DNA from: Aestuariivivens sediminicola
GTDB lineage: Bacteria; Bacteroidota; Bacteroidia; Flavobacteriales; Flavobacteriaceae
NCBI RefSeq assembly: GCF_022662015.1
Contig: NZ_JAKMCM010000006.1
Location: 1 to 64,000 of the forward strand
Length of the DNA stretch: 64,000 nucleotides
Direction of reading: 5' to 3'
The notes beneath the pieces were generated by a model. It was given only the letters and a program-made list of their open reading frames with translations, searched no databases and was not told where the DNA came from. Shown here piece by piece: positions 50,061-59,427 of this stretch (position 1 is the first letter of the stretch; each line of letters starts with the position of its first letter). Made by a program: the position numbers and the translations under genes.

Positions 50061-52469
50061 TTAATTTCTTAATGGCTTACCTGTTTTAAGCATATGCTGA
50101 ATACGTTCTAAGGTTTTTCGTTCTGTGCATAAACTTAAAAATGCTTCACGTTCTAAATCCAATAAATATTGTTCTGTGACCAATGTGGGTTCCGATAAAT
50201 CACCACCAGCCATAACATAGGCCAGTTTATTGGCAATTTTACGGTCGTGCTCACTAATATAATTGCTGTCTTCCATTGCATCTGTACCCACCAGGAACAT
50301 CCCCAGAGCTTGTTTACCAAGCACCTTTACATCATGACGTTTTATAGGTTTTGTGTATCCATTTTCGGCCATTAGTTTGGCATGGGCTTTAGCTAATGCA
50401 ATCTGTCGATCCTTATTAACGACGACACTATCTTTACCTTTTTGAAGCAATCCTAAATCGAATGCTTCATAGGCAGATGTTGCTACCTTTGCCATTCCGA
50501 TAGTAAGAAAGTATTCCTGAAGTACATTTAATTCTACATCACCTTTTTTAAATGTATCCGAGGCCCTTAAGGCCATTTCCTTAGAACCGCCACCTCCTGG
50601 AATGACTCCGACACCAAACTCTACGAGCCCAATGTAGGTTTCTGCAGCTGCAACAACTTTATCGGCATGCATGGAGAGTTCACAGGCACCACCAAGGGAA
50701 AGACCATGGGGAGCGGCCACTGTGGGTATCGACGAGTAGCGCATGCGCATCATCGTATCCTGGAAATACTTTATTGAGGCATTCAATTCTTCGTATTCCT
50801 GTTCGACAGCCATCATGAATATCATACCAATATTTGCTCCAACTGAGAAGTTGGCACCTTGATTACCAATGACCAGGCCTTCAAAATTTTGTTCTGCAAG
50901 ATCGATGGCTTTGTTCAGACCGGCAAGAACATCGCCCCCGATGGTATTCATTTTTGACCGAAATTCACAGTTGAGAATGCCATCGCCCAGGTCTTCAACA
51001 ACGACATCAGAATTTTCGAAGACGGCATTCGATTTTCTGATATTATCCAAAACAATGAAGCCTTCTTGCCCAGGGACTTTAATATGGTTCTTTTTCGAAA
51101 TATCATATACAAAGGTGGCCCCATTTCTAATTGTATAAAACGAGGGTCTATCTGCAGAAATTAAATGATTTACCCAGGATGCAACCTGTAATCCTTCTTC
51201 CTTAATAAGTTCAATTCCCTTCTCCAAACCAATGGCATCCCATATTTGAAAAGGACCGTGCTCCCATCCAAATCCTGCTTTCATGGCATCGTCTATTTTA
51301 TAGATATCATCTGATATTTCAGGAATTCGATGTGAAACATATGCAAATAAGGCAGCGAATGATTTTCTATAGAATACACCGGCTTTATCTTTGCCCTGTA
51401 TTAAAATATTAAATCGATCGATTAAATTTTCAACAGATTTGGTCAACTCCAAGGTCGCGAATTTTGCTTTTTTAGCAGATCGGTATTCTAAGGTGTTGAG
51501 GTCCAATGACAAAATTTCTTTCTTCCCGTCATTGGACAGGTGTTTTTTGTAAAAGCCCTGCCCGGTTTTACTTCCCAACCATTTCTTTTCTACCATGGTC
51601 GCAATGAAATCGGGTAACTCAAAAAGTTGCAGACATTCATCTTCGGGACAATTTTCTAAAATACCATTGGAAACATGGACGAGGGTGTCCAAACCAACAA
51701 CGTCGACCGTTCTAAACGTTGCCGACTTAGGTCGTCCTATTACAGGCCCGGTGAGCTTGTCAACCTCTTCAATTGTCAATCCCATATCCCTCACGATATG
51801 GAACAGACTCATAATGCTGAAAATGCCAATTCTATTACCGATGAAGGCTGGAGTATCCTTGGCAATCACAGGGGTCTTTCCAAGAAATTGTTGACCGTAA
51901 TCATGGAGAAAGTTCAATACATCCTGATCGGTTTTAGGCCCGGGAATAATTTCAAATAATTTAAGGTATCGGGGCGGGTTAAAAAAGTGTGTACCACAGA
52001 AGTGCTTCTGAAAGTCATCACTTCGGCCATCACTCATAAATTTTATAGGGATCCCTGAGGTATTGGTGGTAATTAGGGTGCCCGGTGTTCTATAACGTTC
52101 CAATTTCTCAAAGACCTCCTTTTTAATGTCAAGCCGCTCAACAACGACCTCCATAATCCAATCGACCTCAGCTACTCGAGCAATATCGTCTTCTAAATTC
52201 CCTGTGGTTATTCTGTCTGTAAATTTGGAGTGGTAGATAGGAGAGGGGTTCGATTTAATGGCATTGCTTAATGCCTCATTGACTAACCTGTTTCTTACTA
52301 TTTTATCGTTTAAAGAAAGTCCTTTGGCTTTTTCTTTCTCATTTAACTGTTTTGGAATGATATCGAGAAGCAGCACCTCAACACCAATATTGGCAAAATG
52401 ACATGCAATGCCACTACCCATAATTCCAGAGCCAATTATGGCTACCTTTTTAATTCTTCGTTTGCCCAT
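50061..52469 (-). CDS. 3-hydroxyacyl-CoA dehydrogenase / enoyl-CoA hydratase fusion
   Basis: 802 residues. The 3-hydroxyacyl-CoA dehydrogenase half comes first: Rossmann motif IGSGIMGSGIACHFA (~10), HFFNPPRYLKLFEIIPG with the catalytic His, and FIGNRIGIF. The crotonase half is at the C-terminal side (~500-700), with oxyanion residues and both catalytic Glu in LGGACELSMHAD and LVEFGVGVIPGGGG. E. coli FadB has the opposite order (hydratase first). It does steps two and three of beta-oxidation. It starts 13 bp after the marR stop. Confidence 0.93.
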   Translation of the reverse strand: MGKRRIKKVAIIGSGIMGSGIACHFANIGVEVLLLDIIPKQLNEKEKAKGLSLNDKIVRNRLVNEALSNAIKSNPSPIYHSKFTDRITTGNLEDDIARVAEVDWIMEVVVERLDIKKEVFEKLERYRTPGTLITTNTSGIPIKFMSDGRSDDFQKHFCGTHFFNPPRYLKLFEIIPGPKTDQDVLNFLHDYGQQFLGKTPVIAKDTPAFIGNRIGIFSIMSLFHIVRDMGLTIEEVDKLTGPVIGRPKSATFRTVDVVGLDTLVHVSNGILENCPEDECLQLFELPDFIATMVEKKWLGSKTGQGFYKKHLSNDGKKEILSLDLNTLEYRSAKKAKFATLELTKSVENLIDRFNILIQGKDKAGVFYRKSFAALFAYVSHRIPEISDDIYKIDDAMKAGFGWEHGPFQIWDAIGLEKGIELIKEEGLQVASWVNHLISADRPSFYTIRNGATFVYDISKKNHIKVPGQEGFIVLDNIRKSNAVFENSDVVVEDLGDGILNCEFRSKMNTIGGDVLAGLNKAIDLAEQNFEGLVIGNQGANFSVGANIGMIFMMAVEQEYEELNASIKYFQDTMMRMRYSSIPTVAAPHGLSLGGACELSMHADKVVAAAETYIGLVEFGVGVIPGGGGSKEMALRASDTFKKGDVELNVLQEYFLTIGMAKVATSAYEAFDLGLLQKGKDSVVVNKDRQIALAKAHAKLMAENGYTKPIKRHDVKVLGKQALGMFLVGTDAMEDSNYISEHDRKIANKLAYVMAGGDLSEPTLVTEQYLLDLEREAFLSLCTERKTLERIQHMLKTGKPLRN

Positions 52470-52482
52470 TTATGATAAGCTA

Positions 52483-52926
52483 TTATTTATTTTGATCGTA
52501 AATTTTTTTGTTAGATATCATGTCATTGATGAGATCGGCGACTTCATAAAAATGCTTTAGTTTCTCATCCGAAATGTTATTTCTAATTTTATTATTAAAA
52601 GTGAGCACCTTTTCTCTAGAATAATCTCTTTTTTCCCTTCCAAATTCGGTTAAATGTATCAATACGCCACGGCCATCTTCAGGATTGGGTTGCCGTTCAA
52701 TAAGGCCTCGGGTTTCCATTGATTTTAAAATTCTTGAGAGGCTGGTTGCTTCCATTCCCATTTTTGGTCCGAGAGCGGTAGAAGGCGTTCCTTTTTCCGG
52801 GTCTATACTTAACAATGTAAAACCGGTGGCCATGGTACTATCGAATTTAGCCGCTTCTTCATTATACATTTTTTGCACACTGAGCCATGTTGTTCGCAGA
52901 ATATAGTCTATTGTTTTATCTTTCAT
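52483..52926 (-). CDS. MarR-family transcriptional regulator of the beta-oxidation operon
   Basis: 147 residues. The winged HTH is seen in FTLLSIDPEKGTPSTALGPKMGMEATSLSRILKSMETRGLIERQPNPEDGRGVLIHLTEFGRE-like order (recognition helix around ATSLSRILKSME, ~80-92; wing with the DGR motif). It is the first gene of the operon with the FadB-like, thiolase and dehydrogenase genes, with the operator palindrome right upstream. It probably represses the operon and responds to an acyl-CoA or fatty acid (inference from context). Confidence 0.9.
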   Translation of the reverse strand: MKDKTIDYILRTTWLSVQKMYNEEAAKFDSTMATGFTLLSIDPEKGTPSTALGPKMGMEATSLSRILKSMETRGLIERQPNPEDGRGVLIHLTEFGREKRDYSREKVLTFNNKIRNNISDEKLKHFYEVADLINDMISNKKIYDQNK

Positions 52927-52946
52927 TAGAGGATGGTTAAGCAGCC

Positions 52947-52984
52947 CAAATATAATAAAATTTATTATGCACGCATAATAAATT
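52947..52984 (-). promoter_or_regulatory. Promoter and operator of the marR-fad operon
   Basis: The minus strand has TATATTTG (52947-52954), a full -7 match 20 bp before ATG. Four bp upstream of it, 52959-52970 and 52973-52984 form perfect 12-bp inverted arms (AATTTATTATGC and its complement) around two bases. A protein bound there would cover the promoter, as expected for a MarR-type repressor. Confidence 0.75.
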
Positions 52985-53014
52985 ATTAAAATTATATAGG
53001 TGATTAAGAAAAGA

Positions 53015-53048
53015 TATTAAAAAGAAAAACGCTCAATGTTTTGAGCGT
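53015..53048 (-). terminator. Terminator of lysA
   Basis: On the minus strand, 25 bp after the lysA stop, an 8-bp stem (ACGCTCAA with TTGAGCGT, 53029-53048) with a 4-nt loop is followed by TTTTTCTTTTT. Confidence 0.85.
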
Positions 53049-53073
53049 CTTTAAACTATACTGAATTCCTTAT

Positions 53074-54318
53074 TTATTTAGAGATCGCGGCCTCTTTCTG
53101 TTTTTGAAAATTTATTTCAATCTGATTTTTTAGAATATCATCAAATGTTTCGCGTTTTCTTATTAAATGCGCTTTATCGTTGTACCATAAGACTTCGGCA
53201 GGGCGATATCGTGAGTTGTAATTGCTGGCCATGGAAAAGCAGTATGCACCTGCGTTTTTGAATGCTAAAATATCACCTTCATTAATTTCATTTATTCTTC
53301 TGTTGTTTCCAAATGTGTCTGTTTCACAGATATAACCTACGACGGTGTAAAAGCGTTCACGTCCTTTTGGATTAGATATATTAATTATATCGTGGTGAGA
53401 TCCATAGAACATCGGTCTGATGAGATGATTAAACCCGGAGTCAACTTGCGCAAAAACTGTGGATGTTGTTTGTTTTACGGCATTTACCTCTGCTAAAAAG
53501 ATTCCGGCCTCACTTACCAGAAACTTTCCTGGTTCAAAGGCCAGCGTAAGTTCTTTACCATATGCTTTACAGAAGTCATTGAATTTGCGTGTTAACCGCT
53601 TTCCTAATTCCTCTACATTGGTTTCTATATCTCCTTCTCTGTAGGCGACCTTGAACCCAGAACCGAAATCAATAAACTCTAAATTTTTAAATTGTTTGGC
53701 CGTATCAAAAAGAATTTCACTGGCATATAGGAATACATCAATATCTAATATATCACTACCGGTATGCATGTGTATACCGTTAATCCTCATTTTAGTATTT
53801 TCAACAATACGCATTAAGTGAGGGATTTGATGAATAGAAATTCCAAATTTGGAATCGATATGACCAACAGAAATGTTGCTGTTACCTCCTGCCATAACAT
53901 GAGGGTTAATGCGAATACAAACCGGGATGCTTGGATATTTTGTTCCAAATTGTTCCAGGATCGATAAATTATCAATGTTTATTTGAACTCCAAGTTTTGA
54001 AGCTTCTTCAATTTCAGCTAAGGACACCCCGTTCGGCGTAAATATAATTTGCTCCGGTTTAAAACCTGCTGCTAATCCTAAATTTACTTCCTGAATGGAG
54101 ACTGTATCAATACCTGATCCAAGTGAATTGAATAATTTAAGAATGGAAAGATTCGACAAGGCCTTAACGGCATAGTTTATCTTTAAATGCTTAACCGATT
54201 TGAAAGCATTGGTCAGCCGCTGGTATTGGGATACAATTTTTTCGGCATCATACACATAAACAGGACTGCCAAATTCATTCGCTATCGCTATTAATTTATC
54301 CTTGGTCATAGTTGACAT
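53074..54318 (-). CDS. lysA: Diaminopimelate decarboxylase
   Basis: 414 residues; a Met at residue 4 (54309) is an alternative start. Alanine racemase-type PLP barrel with the Lys in KINYAVKALSN (~46), HMHTGSDI, the GGS-like FIDFGSGFKV and EPGKFLVSE (PLP phosphate loop), and the active-site CETDTFG in the C-terminal domain, where the partner Cys is normal for LysA. It makes L-lysine from meso-diaminopimelate. It is a single-gene unit with its own terminator. Confidence 0.94.
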   Translation of the reverse strand: MSTMTKDKLIAIANEFGSPVYVYDAEKIVSQYQRLTNAFKSVKHLKINYAVKALSNLSILKLFNSLGSGIDTVSIQEVNLGLAAGFKPEQIIFTPNGVSLAEIEEASKLGVQINIDNLSILEQFGTKYPSIPVCIRINPHVMAGGNSNISVGHIDSKFGISIHQIPHLMRIVENTKMRINGIHMHTGSDILDIDVFLYASEILFDTAKQFKNLEFIDFGSGFKVAYREGDIETNVEELGKRLTRKFNDFCKAYGKELTLAFEPGKFLVSEAGIFLAEVNAVKQTTSTVFAQVDSGFNHLIRPMFYGSHHDIINISNPKGRERFYTVVGYICETDTFGNNRRINEINEGDILAFKNAGAYCFSMASNYNSRYRPAEVLWYNDKAHLIRKRETFDDILKNQIEINFQKQKEAAISK

Positions 54319-54331
54319 TTAAAATTTAGGA

Positions 54332-54339
54332 CAAAGATA
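54332..54339 (-). promoter_or_regulatory. -7 promoter element of lysA
   Basis: Minus strand TATCTTTG, a full TAnnTTTG match, 13 bp before ATG at 54318 and 22 bp before the alternative ATG at 54309. Confidence 0.55.
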
Positions 54340-54486
54340 TTTCTTTAGCTCAAAAATAAAATAATTAATACAAATATTGTAATAAATAAACAAAATGTTA
54401 ATTATATAACAAGCGAATTAATGGTCCTGCCTCAATCATGCGGGTTATTCTTTTTAAAAAGATTAGTCTAATTACGAGCTATTATT

Positions 54487-54494
54487 TACATTTG
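54487..54494 (+). promoter_or_regulatory. -7 promoter element of sucC
   Basis: TACATTTG, a full TAnnTTTG match, 25 bp before ATG at 54520. No clear -33 TTG was seen. Confidence 0.6.
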
Positions 54495-54519
54495 CACATC
54501 TTATACTATTAGGCAAATT

Positions 54520-55710
54520 ATGAATTTACACGAATATCAAGGTAAGGCAATTTTAAGTAGTTTTGGAGTCCGTATTCAACGCGGTATTGTTGCGCAAAAT
54601 CCATCGGAGGCCGTCGAAGCAGCCAAGAAGTTAACAGAAGAAACCGGTACGGGTTGGCACGTTATAAAGGCTCAGGTTCATGCAGGTGGTCGAGGTAAAG
54701 GAGGAGGCGTGAAACTTGCCAAGAATCTGCAGGAGGTTGAAACCTTGGCAGGACAAATCATTGGGATGAATTTAATAACACCCCAAACTTCTGCGGAAGG
54801 AAAGAAAGTACATCAGGTGCTGATAGCGGAAGATGTATATTATCCTGGTGACAGTGAAACAAGTGAATTTTATATGTCCGTTCTGTTAAACAGAGCAAAG
54901 GGCAGAAATATGATTATGTATTCTACTGAAGGCGGTATGGATATTGAGACCGTTGCAGAAGAAACACCGCATTTAATTTTTACCGAGGAAATAGATCCGA
55001 CTATAGGGTTGATGCCATTCCAAGCGAGACGAATTGCCTTTAACTTAGGTTTGTCCGGACAGGCGTTCAAAGAAATGGTGAAGTTCGTTACCGCACTTTA
55101 CACGGCTTACGTAAAGTCTGATTCATCATTATTCGAAATCAATCCTGTTTTGAAAACCAGTGATGATAAAATCATGGCAGTCGATGCGAAAGTAACGATT
55201 GACGATAATGCGCTGTTCAGACATAAGGATTATGCCGAATTAAGGGATTTACGTGAAGAAAATCCAATTGAAGTTGAAGCCAAAGAGGTAGGGTTAAATT
55301 ATGTGGACCTGGATGGCAATGTGGGATGTATGGTAAATGGTGCAGGTTTAGCCATGGCAACCATGGATTTGATTAAGCAGGCCGGTGGAGAACCAGCAAA
55401 CTTTTTAGACGTTGGCGGAACTGCTGATGCCGCTCGAGTTGAAGCCGCCTTTAAAATCATTTTAAAAGACCCAGCGGTTAAGGCGATATTGATTAATATT
55501 TTTGGAGGCATTGTACGATGCGATCGCGTGGCCCAGGGGGTGATAGATGCTTATAAAAATATGGGGAATATTAATGTGCCGATTATTGTACGACTTCAAG
55601 GTACCAATGCAGACATTGCCAAAGAATTAATCGATAATTCAGGATTAGATGTTTTAAGTGCAACAGAATTTCAGGAAGCTGCAGATAAAGTTCAGGAAGT
55701 TTTAGGGTAA
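54520..55710 (+). CDS. sucC: Succinyl-CoA synthetase beta subunit (ADP-forming)
   Basis: 396 residues, standard length. It begins MNLHEYQGKAILSSFGV, the ATP-grasp opening of SucC, followed by KAQVHAGGRGKGGGVKLA, FEINPV (Mg ligands), and the CoA-ligase part with FLDVGGTA and NIFGGIVRCDRVAQGV. It forms ATP from succinyl-CoA in the TCA cycle together with SucD. No sucD is next to it, so the alpha subunit must be encoded elsewhere. A strong terminator follows, making it monocistronic. Confidence 0.96.
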   Translation: MNLHEYQGKAILSSFGVRIQRGIVAQNPSEAVEAAKKLTEETGTGWHVIKAQVHAGGRGKGGGVKLAKNLQEVETLAGQIIGMNLITPQTSAEGKKVHQVLIAEDVYYPGDSETSEFYMSVLLNRAKGRNMIMYSTEGGMDIETVAEETPHLIFTEEIDPTIGLMPFQARRIAFNLGLSGQAFKEMVKFVTALYTAYVKSDSSLFEINPVLKTSDDKIMAVDAKVTIDDNALFRHKDYAELRDLREENPIEVEAKEVGLNYVDLDGNVGCMVNGAGLAMATMDLIKQAGGEPANFLDVGGTADAARVEAAFKIILKDPAVKAILINIFGGIVRCDRVAQGVIDAYKNMGNINVPIIVRLQGTNADIAKELIDNSGLDVLSATEFQEAADKVQEVLG

Positions 55711-55733
55711 AAGCAATAATTCAAGATATATAT

Positions 55734-55772
55734 GCTCTCTTTTGTAAAATTAACAAAAGAGAGCTTTTTTTT
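55734..55772 (+). terminator. Terminator of sucC
   Basis: A perfect 12-bp stem (GCTCTCTTTTGT at 55734-55745 and its complement at 55753-55764) with a 7-nt loop is followed by eight T. Confidence 0.93.
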
Positions 55773-55913
55773 GCGATAATTCAAAAAACTGTTAAAAAAA
55801 TTAATATATTAATAAAGATTGTGTTAAAAAGCGGTTAAATACATATTTTGAAAGTGCTGTTTGGAGTTTTTTTTCATTACTTTGAATATCATTAATCAAA
55901 AATCAAACAACTT

Positions 55914-56273
55914 ATGAAATCTTTAAAAATCTTAGCGTTACTTCTAGCTATCTTAGTCAGTAGTAACATCGAAGCGTTAACCGACAAAAAATCACGAAGC
56001 ACGGTCGAAAACTCAGAGCCATCAAACCCAATCTCGAAGGAGGTTGTATCTCATCTAAAAAAGCCTCAGTTCCACCTAGAGAAAGATGTTTTAGTATTTG
56101 TAAAGTTTACTCTAAATGATAACAATGAAATGGTAGTTCTTTCCGTTGATTCGGACAGCGAACTCATCGATAGTTTTATCAAAAATAGATTGAACTACAA
56201 AAGGCTTAATGCCAGATCCAAAAAGGGATCTAAAAACTTTGTCATACCGGTTAGGGTAAATGCTGCCTGGTAG
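55914..56273 (+). CDS. Small secreted protein of unknown function
   Basis: 119 residues. A signal peptide (LLLAILVSSNIEA) is followed by a basic linker and a small alpha/beta domain: FHLEKDVLVFVKFTLNDNNEMVVLSVDSDSELIDSFIKNRLNYKRL. That arrangement recalls a TonB C-terminal-like fold (strand, strand, helix, then KGSKNFVIPVRV), but the similarity is weak. It is probably periplasmic. The gene ends at a strong bidirectional terminator facing the DUF1456 gene. Confidence 0.75.
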   Translation: MKSLKILALLLAILVSSNIEALTDKKSRSTVENSEPSNPISKEVVSHLKKPQFHLEKDVLVFVKFTLNDNNEMVVLSVDSDSELIDSFIKNRLNYKRLNARSKKGSKNFVIPVRVNAAW

Positions 56274-56283
56274 GACACTGCAT

Positions 56284-56311
56284 AAAAAAACCTCTACTTA
56301 GAGGTTTTTTT
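56284..56311. terminator. Bidirectional terminator between convergent genes
   Basis: A perfect 12-bp stem (AAAAAAACCTCT at 56284-56295, complement at 56300-56311) with a 4-nt loop. The A-run and T-run make it work on both strands. The stop codon of the DUF1456 gene (56294-56296) lies in its left arm and loop. Confidence 0.9.
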
Positions 56312-56539
56312 ATTTTCCGGTGGTTTTGGTCCGCGCATATGAATAATGAGGCCATTTAAAAAATTTCGTAAAATCTGATCGCCACACTCCATATATTTAG
56401 GGTGGTCTTCCCTTCTAAAAAAAGCACCCAATTCACTTTTTGATATCCTGAAGTCTGCGAGTTTCAAAATGTCTACAATATCACTATCTTTTAATTCTAG
56501 AGCGACGCGCAGTTTTTTTAATATATCATTATTTGTCAT
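56294..56539 (-). CDS. DUF1456 family protein (single domain)
   Basis: 81 residues. The start NNDILKKLRVALELKDSDIVDILKLAD and the SKSELGAFFRREDHPKY motif are the DUF1456 pattern (E. coli YehS). YehS has two copies, while this protein has one plus a short basic tail. It is likely cytoplasmic, and its function is unknown. It converges with the small secreted protein gene. Confidence 0.8.
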   Translation of the reverse strand: MTNNDILKKLRVALELKDSDIVDILKLADFRISKSELGAFFRREDHPKYMECGDQILRNFLNGLIIHMRGPKPPENKKTSK

Positions 56540-56899
56540 TTATATAATATGTGTTTGTTTTAGTCTTAAAATATTATCAAATTAAAAAGGAAACCCACCA
56601 CTTTCTAGAATTTTGTCAATTTTTGTAAAGGTACTTTATTTTAAGTTTTAAATCTGGTAGGTATTCATACATTAAGTTTATATTATTTTATTGATTATCA
56701 GAGTCTTAAATTCCGATAAGTTCATTTATATATAGCGTTAATTTTCTAATTTATGGAAAATGTAATTAATTTTTATTGATGAACTTCGAAAAAACAGCGA
56801 TGAATTGCACAGCTCTTTTCGATAAGTTACATATTATCAACGATTATAAAAATACAGTTTTGAGTATCTTTATAAAGTAATTAATTAATCCTCTCAGCA
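56540..56899. other. AT-rich intergenic region without visible genes
   Basis: 360 bp between divergently transcribed small genes. The base composition is strongly AT. I see no convincing ORF, terminator or palindrome; it must hold the promoters of both flanking genes, but neither has a clean TAnnTTTG. Confidence 0.6.
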
Positions 56900-57301
56900 A
56901 TGATTAATAGAGTAGAAAAATTGAGTCTGCTTTCGGAAATGATTGCATTTGCGAAGTACGATAAGGAGATAAATGTTATAGAGTACAATTTTTTATTGGG
57001 GGTTGCAAAACAACTGGGTATATCCCGCGAAGATTTTGATTATTTAATTGAGCATCCTGTTAGTTATACACATTTAAAATCGCACAGTGAACGTATTGTA
57101 CAGTTTCATAGATTGGTTTTACTTATGAATATAGACAGCGATAATTCAAGATCGGGTGCAACCAAATTGTATAATTTTGGATTGCGCATGGGATTGAGTC
57201 ATGAGTCCATTAGCAAGGTACTTTATTTAATGGAAAGTTTTCCCAATAAGATTGTTCCACCGGATGTCTTAATAGATATATTCAAAACACAATATAATTA
57301 G
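56900..57301 (+). CDS. TerB-like helical protein of unknown function
   Basis: 133 residues, almost all helical. The opening LSLLSEMIAFAKYDKEINVIEYNFLLGVAKQLGISREDFDYLIEH follows the TerB/EF-hand-like pattern (acidic loop DKEIN, then E and a hydrophobic helix). The rest has a second pair of helices with MNIDSDNS. It is probably cytoplasmic. It converges with uvrB, which shares the terminator; such a gene beside uvrB does not by itself indicate a repair role. Confidence 0.65.
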   Translation: MINRVEKLSLLSEMIAFAKYDKEINVIEYNFLLGVAKQLGISREDFDYLIEHPVSYTHLKSHSERIVQFHRLVLLMNIDSDNSRSGATKLYNFGLRMGLSHESISKVLYLMESFPNKIVPPDVLIDIFKTQYN

Positions 57302-57328
57302 TATTTAAGGGTTTGAATTCTAATTGGA

Positions 57329-57359
57329 AAGCGCTAAAGGTATTATACTTTTAGCGCTT
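57329..57359. terminator. Terminator between the TerB-like gene and uvrB
   Basis: AAGCGCTAAA (57329-57338) pairs with TTTAGCGCTT (57350-57359), and the stem extends by four pairs inward. Plus-strand sequence after it is CTATTTTAT. The uvrB stop codon lies in the loop region, so the hairpin overlaps the end of uvrB. Confidence 0.75.
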
Positions 57360-59346
57360 CTATTTTATCCTGATATTTTTTTATCTCGTCACGTAATTGA
57401 GCGGCAACAATAAAATCCAGGGCTTTTGCGGCTTCCTCCATGAGTTTGCGTTTTTCACGAATCTTTTTTTCCAGTTCTGATTTCGTGAGATATTCGCTTT
57501 CAGGCTCGGCTGCTCTGGCGGCCATTAATTCATAACTATAGGTGCTTACCGAATTTTTGGCCAAAGCATTATCCAGGCTTTTATTCAGGGCCTTTGGTGT
57601 GATATTATTTAAAGTATTATATGCCAGTTGCTTTTCTCGCCTGTAATTGGTTTCATCAATCGTTTTTTGCATGCTCTTGGTTATGGTATCCGCATACATG
57701 ATGGCCTTACCATTTAAATGTCTCGCAGCGCGACCGACAGTCTGGGTCAAGGACCTTGCCGAGCGTAAAAATCCTTCCTTATCTGCATCCAAAATGGCCA
57801 CAAGGGATACTTCGGGAAGATCGAGACCCTCACGAAGTAAATTAACCCCTACCAGGACATCAAATAAACCTTTACGCAAATCTTGCATTATTTCTACGCG
57901 TTCCAGGGTGTCTACATCGCTATGAATATACCTGCAGCGGACTTGAATCCGTTCAAGGTATTTTGTCAACTCTTCAGCCATTCGTTTTGTGAGCGTGGTT
58001 ACTAAAATGCGTTCGTCTTTTTCAACGCGAATTTGAATTTCCTCGATCAAATCATCAATCTGATTTAAACTTGGTCTTACTTCAATTTCAGGATCTAATA
58101 ACCCCGTGGGGCGAATCACCTGCTCTACATAAACACCTCCGGATTTTTGCAATTCGTAATCCGCGGGAGTGGCACTTACATAGATAACCTGATTTTGAAG
58201 CGCTTCGAATTCTTCAAATTTTAAAGGGCGGTTGTCCATGGCTGCGGGAAGCCGAAAACCGTATTCAACTAAATTCTCTTTTCTACTGCGATCACCACCA
58301 TACATGGCATGTACCTGAGAAATGGTGACATGACTCTCATCGACAACCATTAAAAAATCATCCGGGAAATAATCCAGTAAACAGAAGGGGCGCGATCCGG
58401 GTGATCGACCGTCCAGATACCGCGAATAGTTTTCAATCCCTGAACAATAACCCAACTCACGAATCATTTCCAAATCAAATTCAGTGCGCTCTTTCAAACG
58501 CTTTGCTTCAAGATGTTTTCCAATTTCCTTAAAGTATTCGTACTGTTTTACCAAGTCATCCTGAATATCTCTTATGGCATTTTGAAGAATTTCGGGTGAG
58601 GTAACGAACATGTTGGCAGGATAAATATTCAACCTGTCATATTTTTCGATCACTTCATTTGACAGGATATTGAACGATTCAATCTCTTCAATTTCATCAC
58701 CAAAAAAATGAATGCGGAAAGCATCATCTGCGTAACTTGGAAAAATATCCACAGTATCCCCTTTAATTCGAAAATTTCCATGGTTAAACTCTGCTTCCGT
58801 CCTGGAATAGAGACTTTGAACCAATTGATGTAGTAACTGTGTTCTGGAGATAACCTGATCACGCTCTAAAGAAATCACATTCTTTTGAAACTCTATCGGA
58901 TTACCAATACCGTATAAACAAGAAACGGAGGCGACAACAAGGACATCTCTTCGACCCGAAAGGAGGGAGGAGGTGGTGCTTAGGCGCATTTTTTCGATTT
59001 CTTCATTAATGGACAGATCCTTTTCAATGTAGACTCCGGTTACCGGAATGTAGGCCTCTGGCTGATAGTAGTCGTAATAGGATACAAAGTATTCGACGGC
59101 ATTATCCGGGAAAAACTGTTTAAACTCTGAATACAACTGAGCCGCTAATGTCTTATTATGGGCCAGCACCAGAGTTGGACGTTGGACTTCCTGAATAACG
59201 TTAGCTACGGTAAAGGTCTTGCCGGAGCCTGTAACACCCAGTAATGTCTGGTATTTCTCATGTGTATTAATACCATCTGTAAGTTGTTTTATAGCTTCAG
59301 GTTGATCTCCTGTTGGACTAAAATCAGATTTAATTTTAAAACGCAT
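57343..59346 (-). CDS. uvrB: Excinuclease ABC subunit B
   Basis: 667 residues, standard length. Helicase motif I is LLGVTGSGKTFTVANV, the DNA-binding beta-hairpin is YFVSYYDYYQPEAYIP, and the DEAH-like motif is LMVVDESHVT; motif VI is QTVGRAARH. The C-terminal UVR domain (KLMEEAAKALDFIVAAQLRDEIKKYQ) binds UvrC. It verifies damage in nucleotide excision repair with UvrA and UvrC, which are not in this window. Confidence 0.97.
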   Translation of the reverse strand: MRFKIKSDFSPTGDQPEAIKQLTDGINTHEKYQTLLGVTGSGKTFTVANVIQEVQRPTLVLAHNKTLAAQLYSEFKQFFPDNAVEYFVSYYDYYQPEAYIPVTGVYIEKDLSINEEIEKMRLSTTSSLLSGRRDVLVVASVSCLYGIGNPIEFQKNVISLERDQVISRTQLLHQLVQSLYSRTEAEFNHGNFRIKGDTVDIFPSYADDAFRIHFFGDEIEEIESFNILSNEVIEKYDRLNIYPANMFVTSPEILQNAIRDIQDDLVKQYEYFKEIGKHLEAKRLKERTEFDLEMIRELGYCSGIENYSRYLDGRSPGSRPFCLLDYFPDDFLMVVDESHVTISQVHAMYGGDRSRKENLVEYGFRLPAAMDNRPLKFEEFEALQNQVIYVSATPADYELQKSGGVYVEQVIRPTGLLDPEIEVRPSLNQIDDLIEEIQIRVEKDERILVTTLTKRMAEELTKYLERIQVRCRYIHSDVDTLERVEIMQDLRKGLFDVLVGVNLLREGLDLPEVSLVAILDADKEGFLRSARSLTQTVGRAARHLNGKAIMYADTITKSMQKTIDETNYRREKQLAYNTLNNITPKALNKSLDNALAKNSVSTYSYELMAARAAEPESEYLTKSELEKKIREKRKLMEEAAKALDFIVAAQLRDEIKKYQDKIEALKV

Positions 59347-59427
59347 GCCTTAAGATAATAAATGCCTAATGTGACTAAAGTAAATAAAGTTGGTGGAAAT
59401 TAAAATTCGATCCGTGTTAATTTAGGA

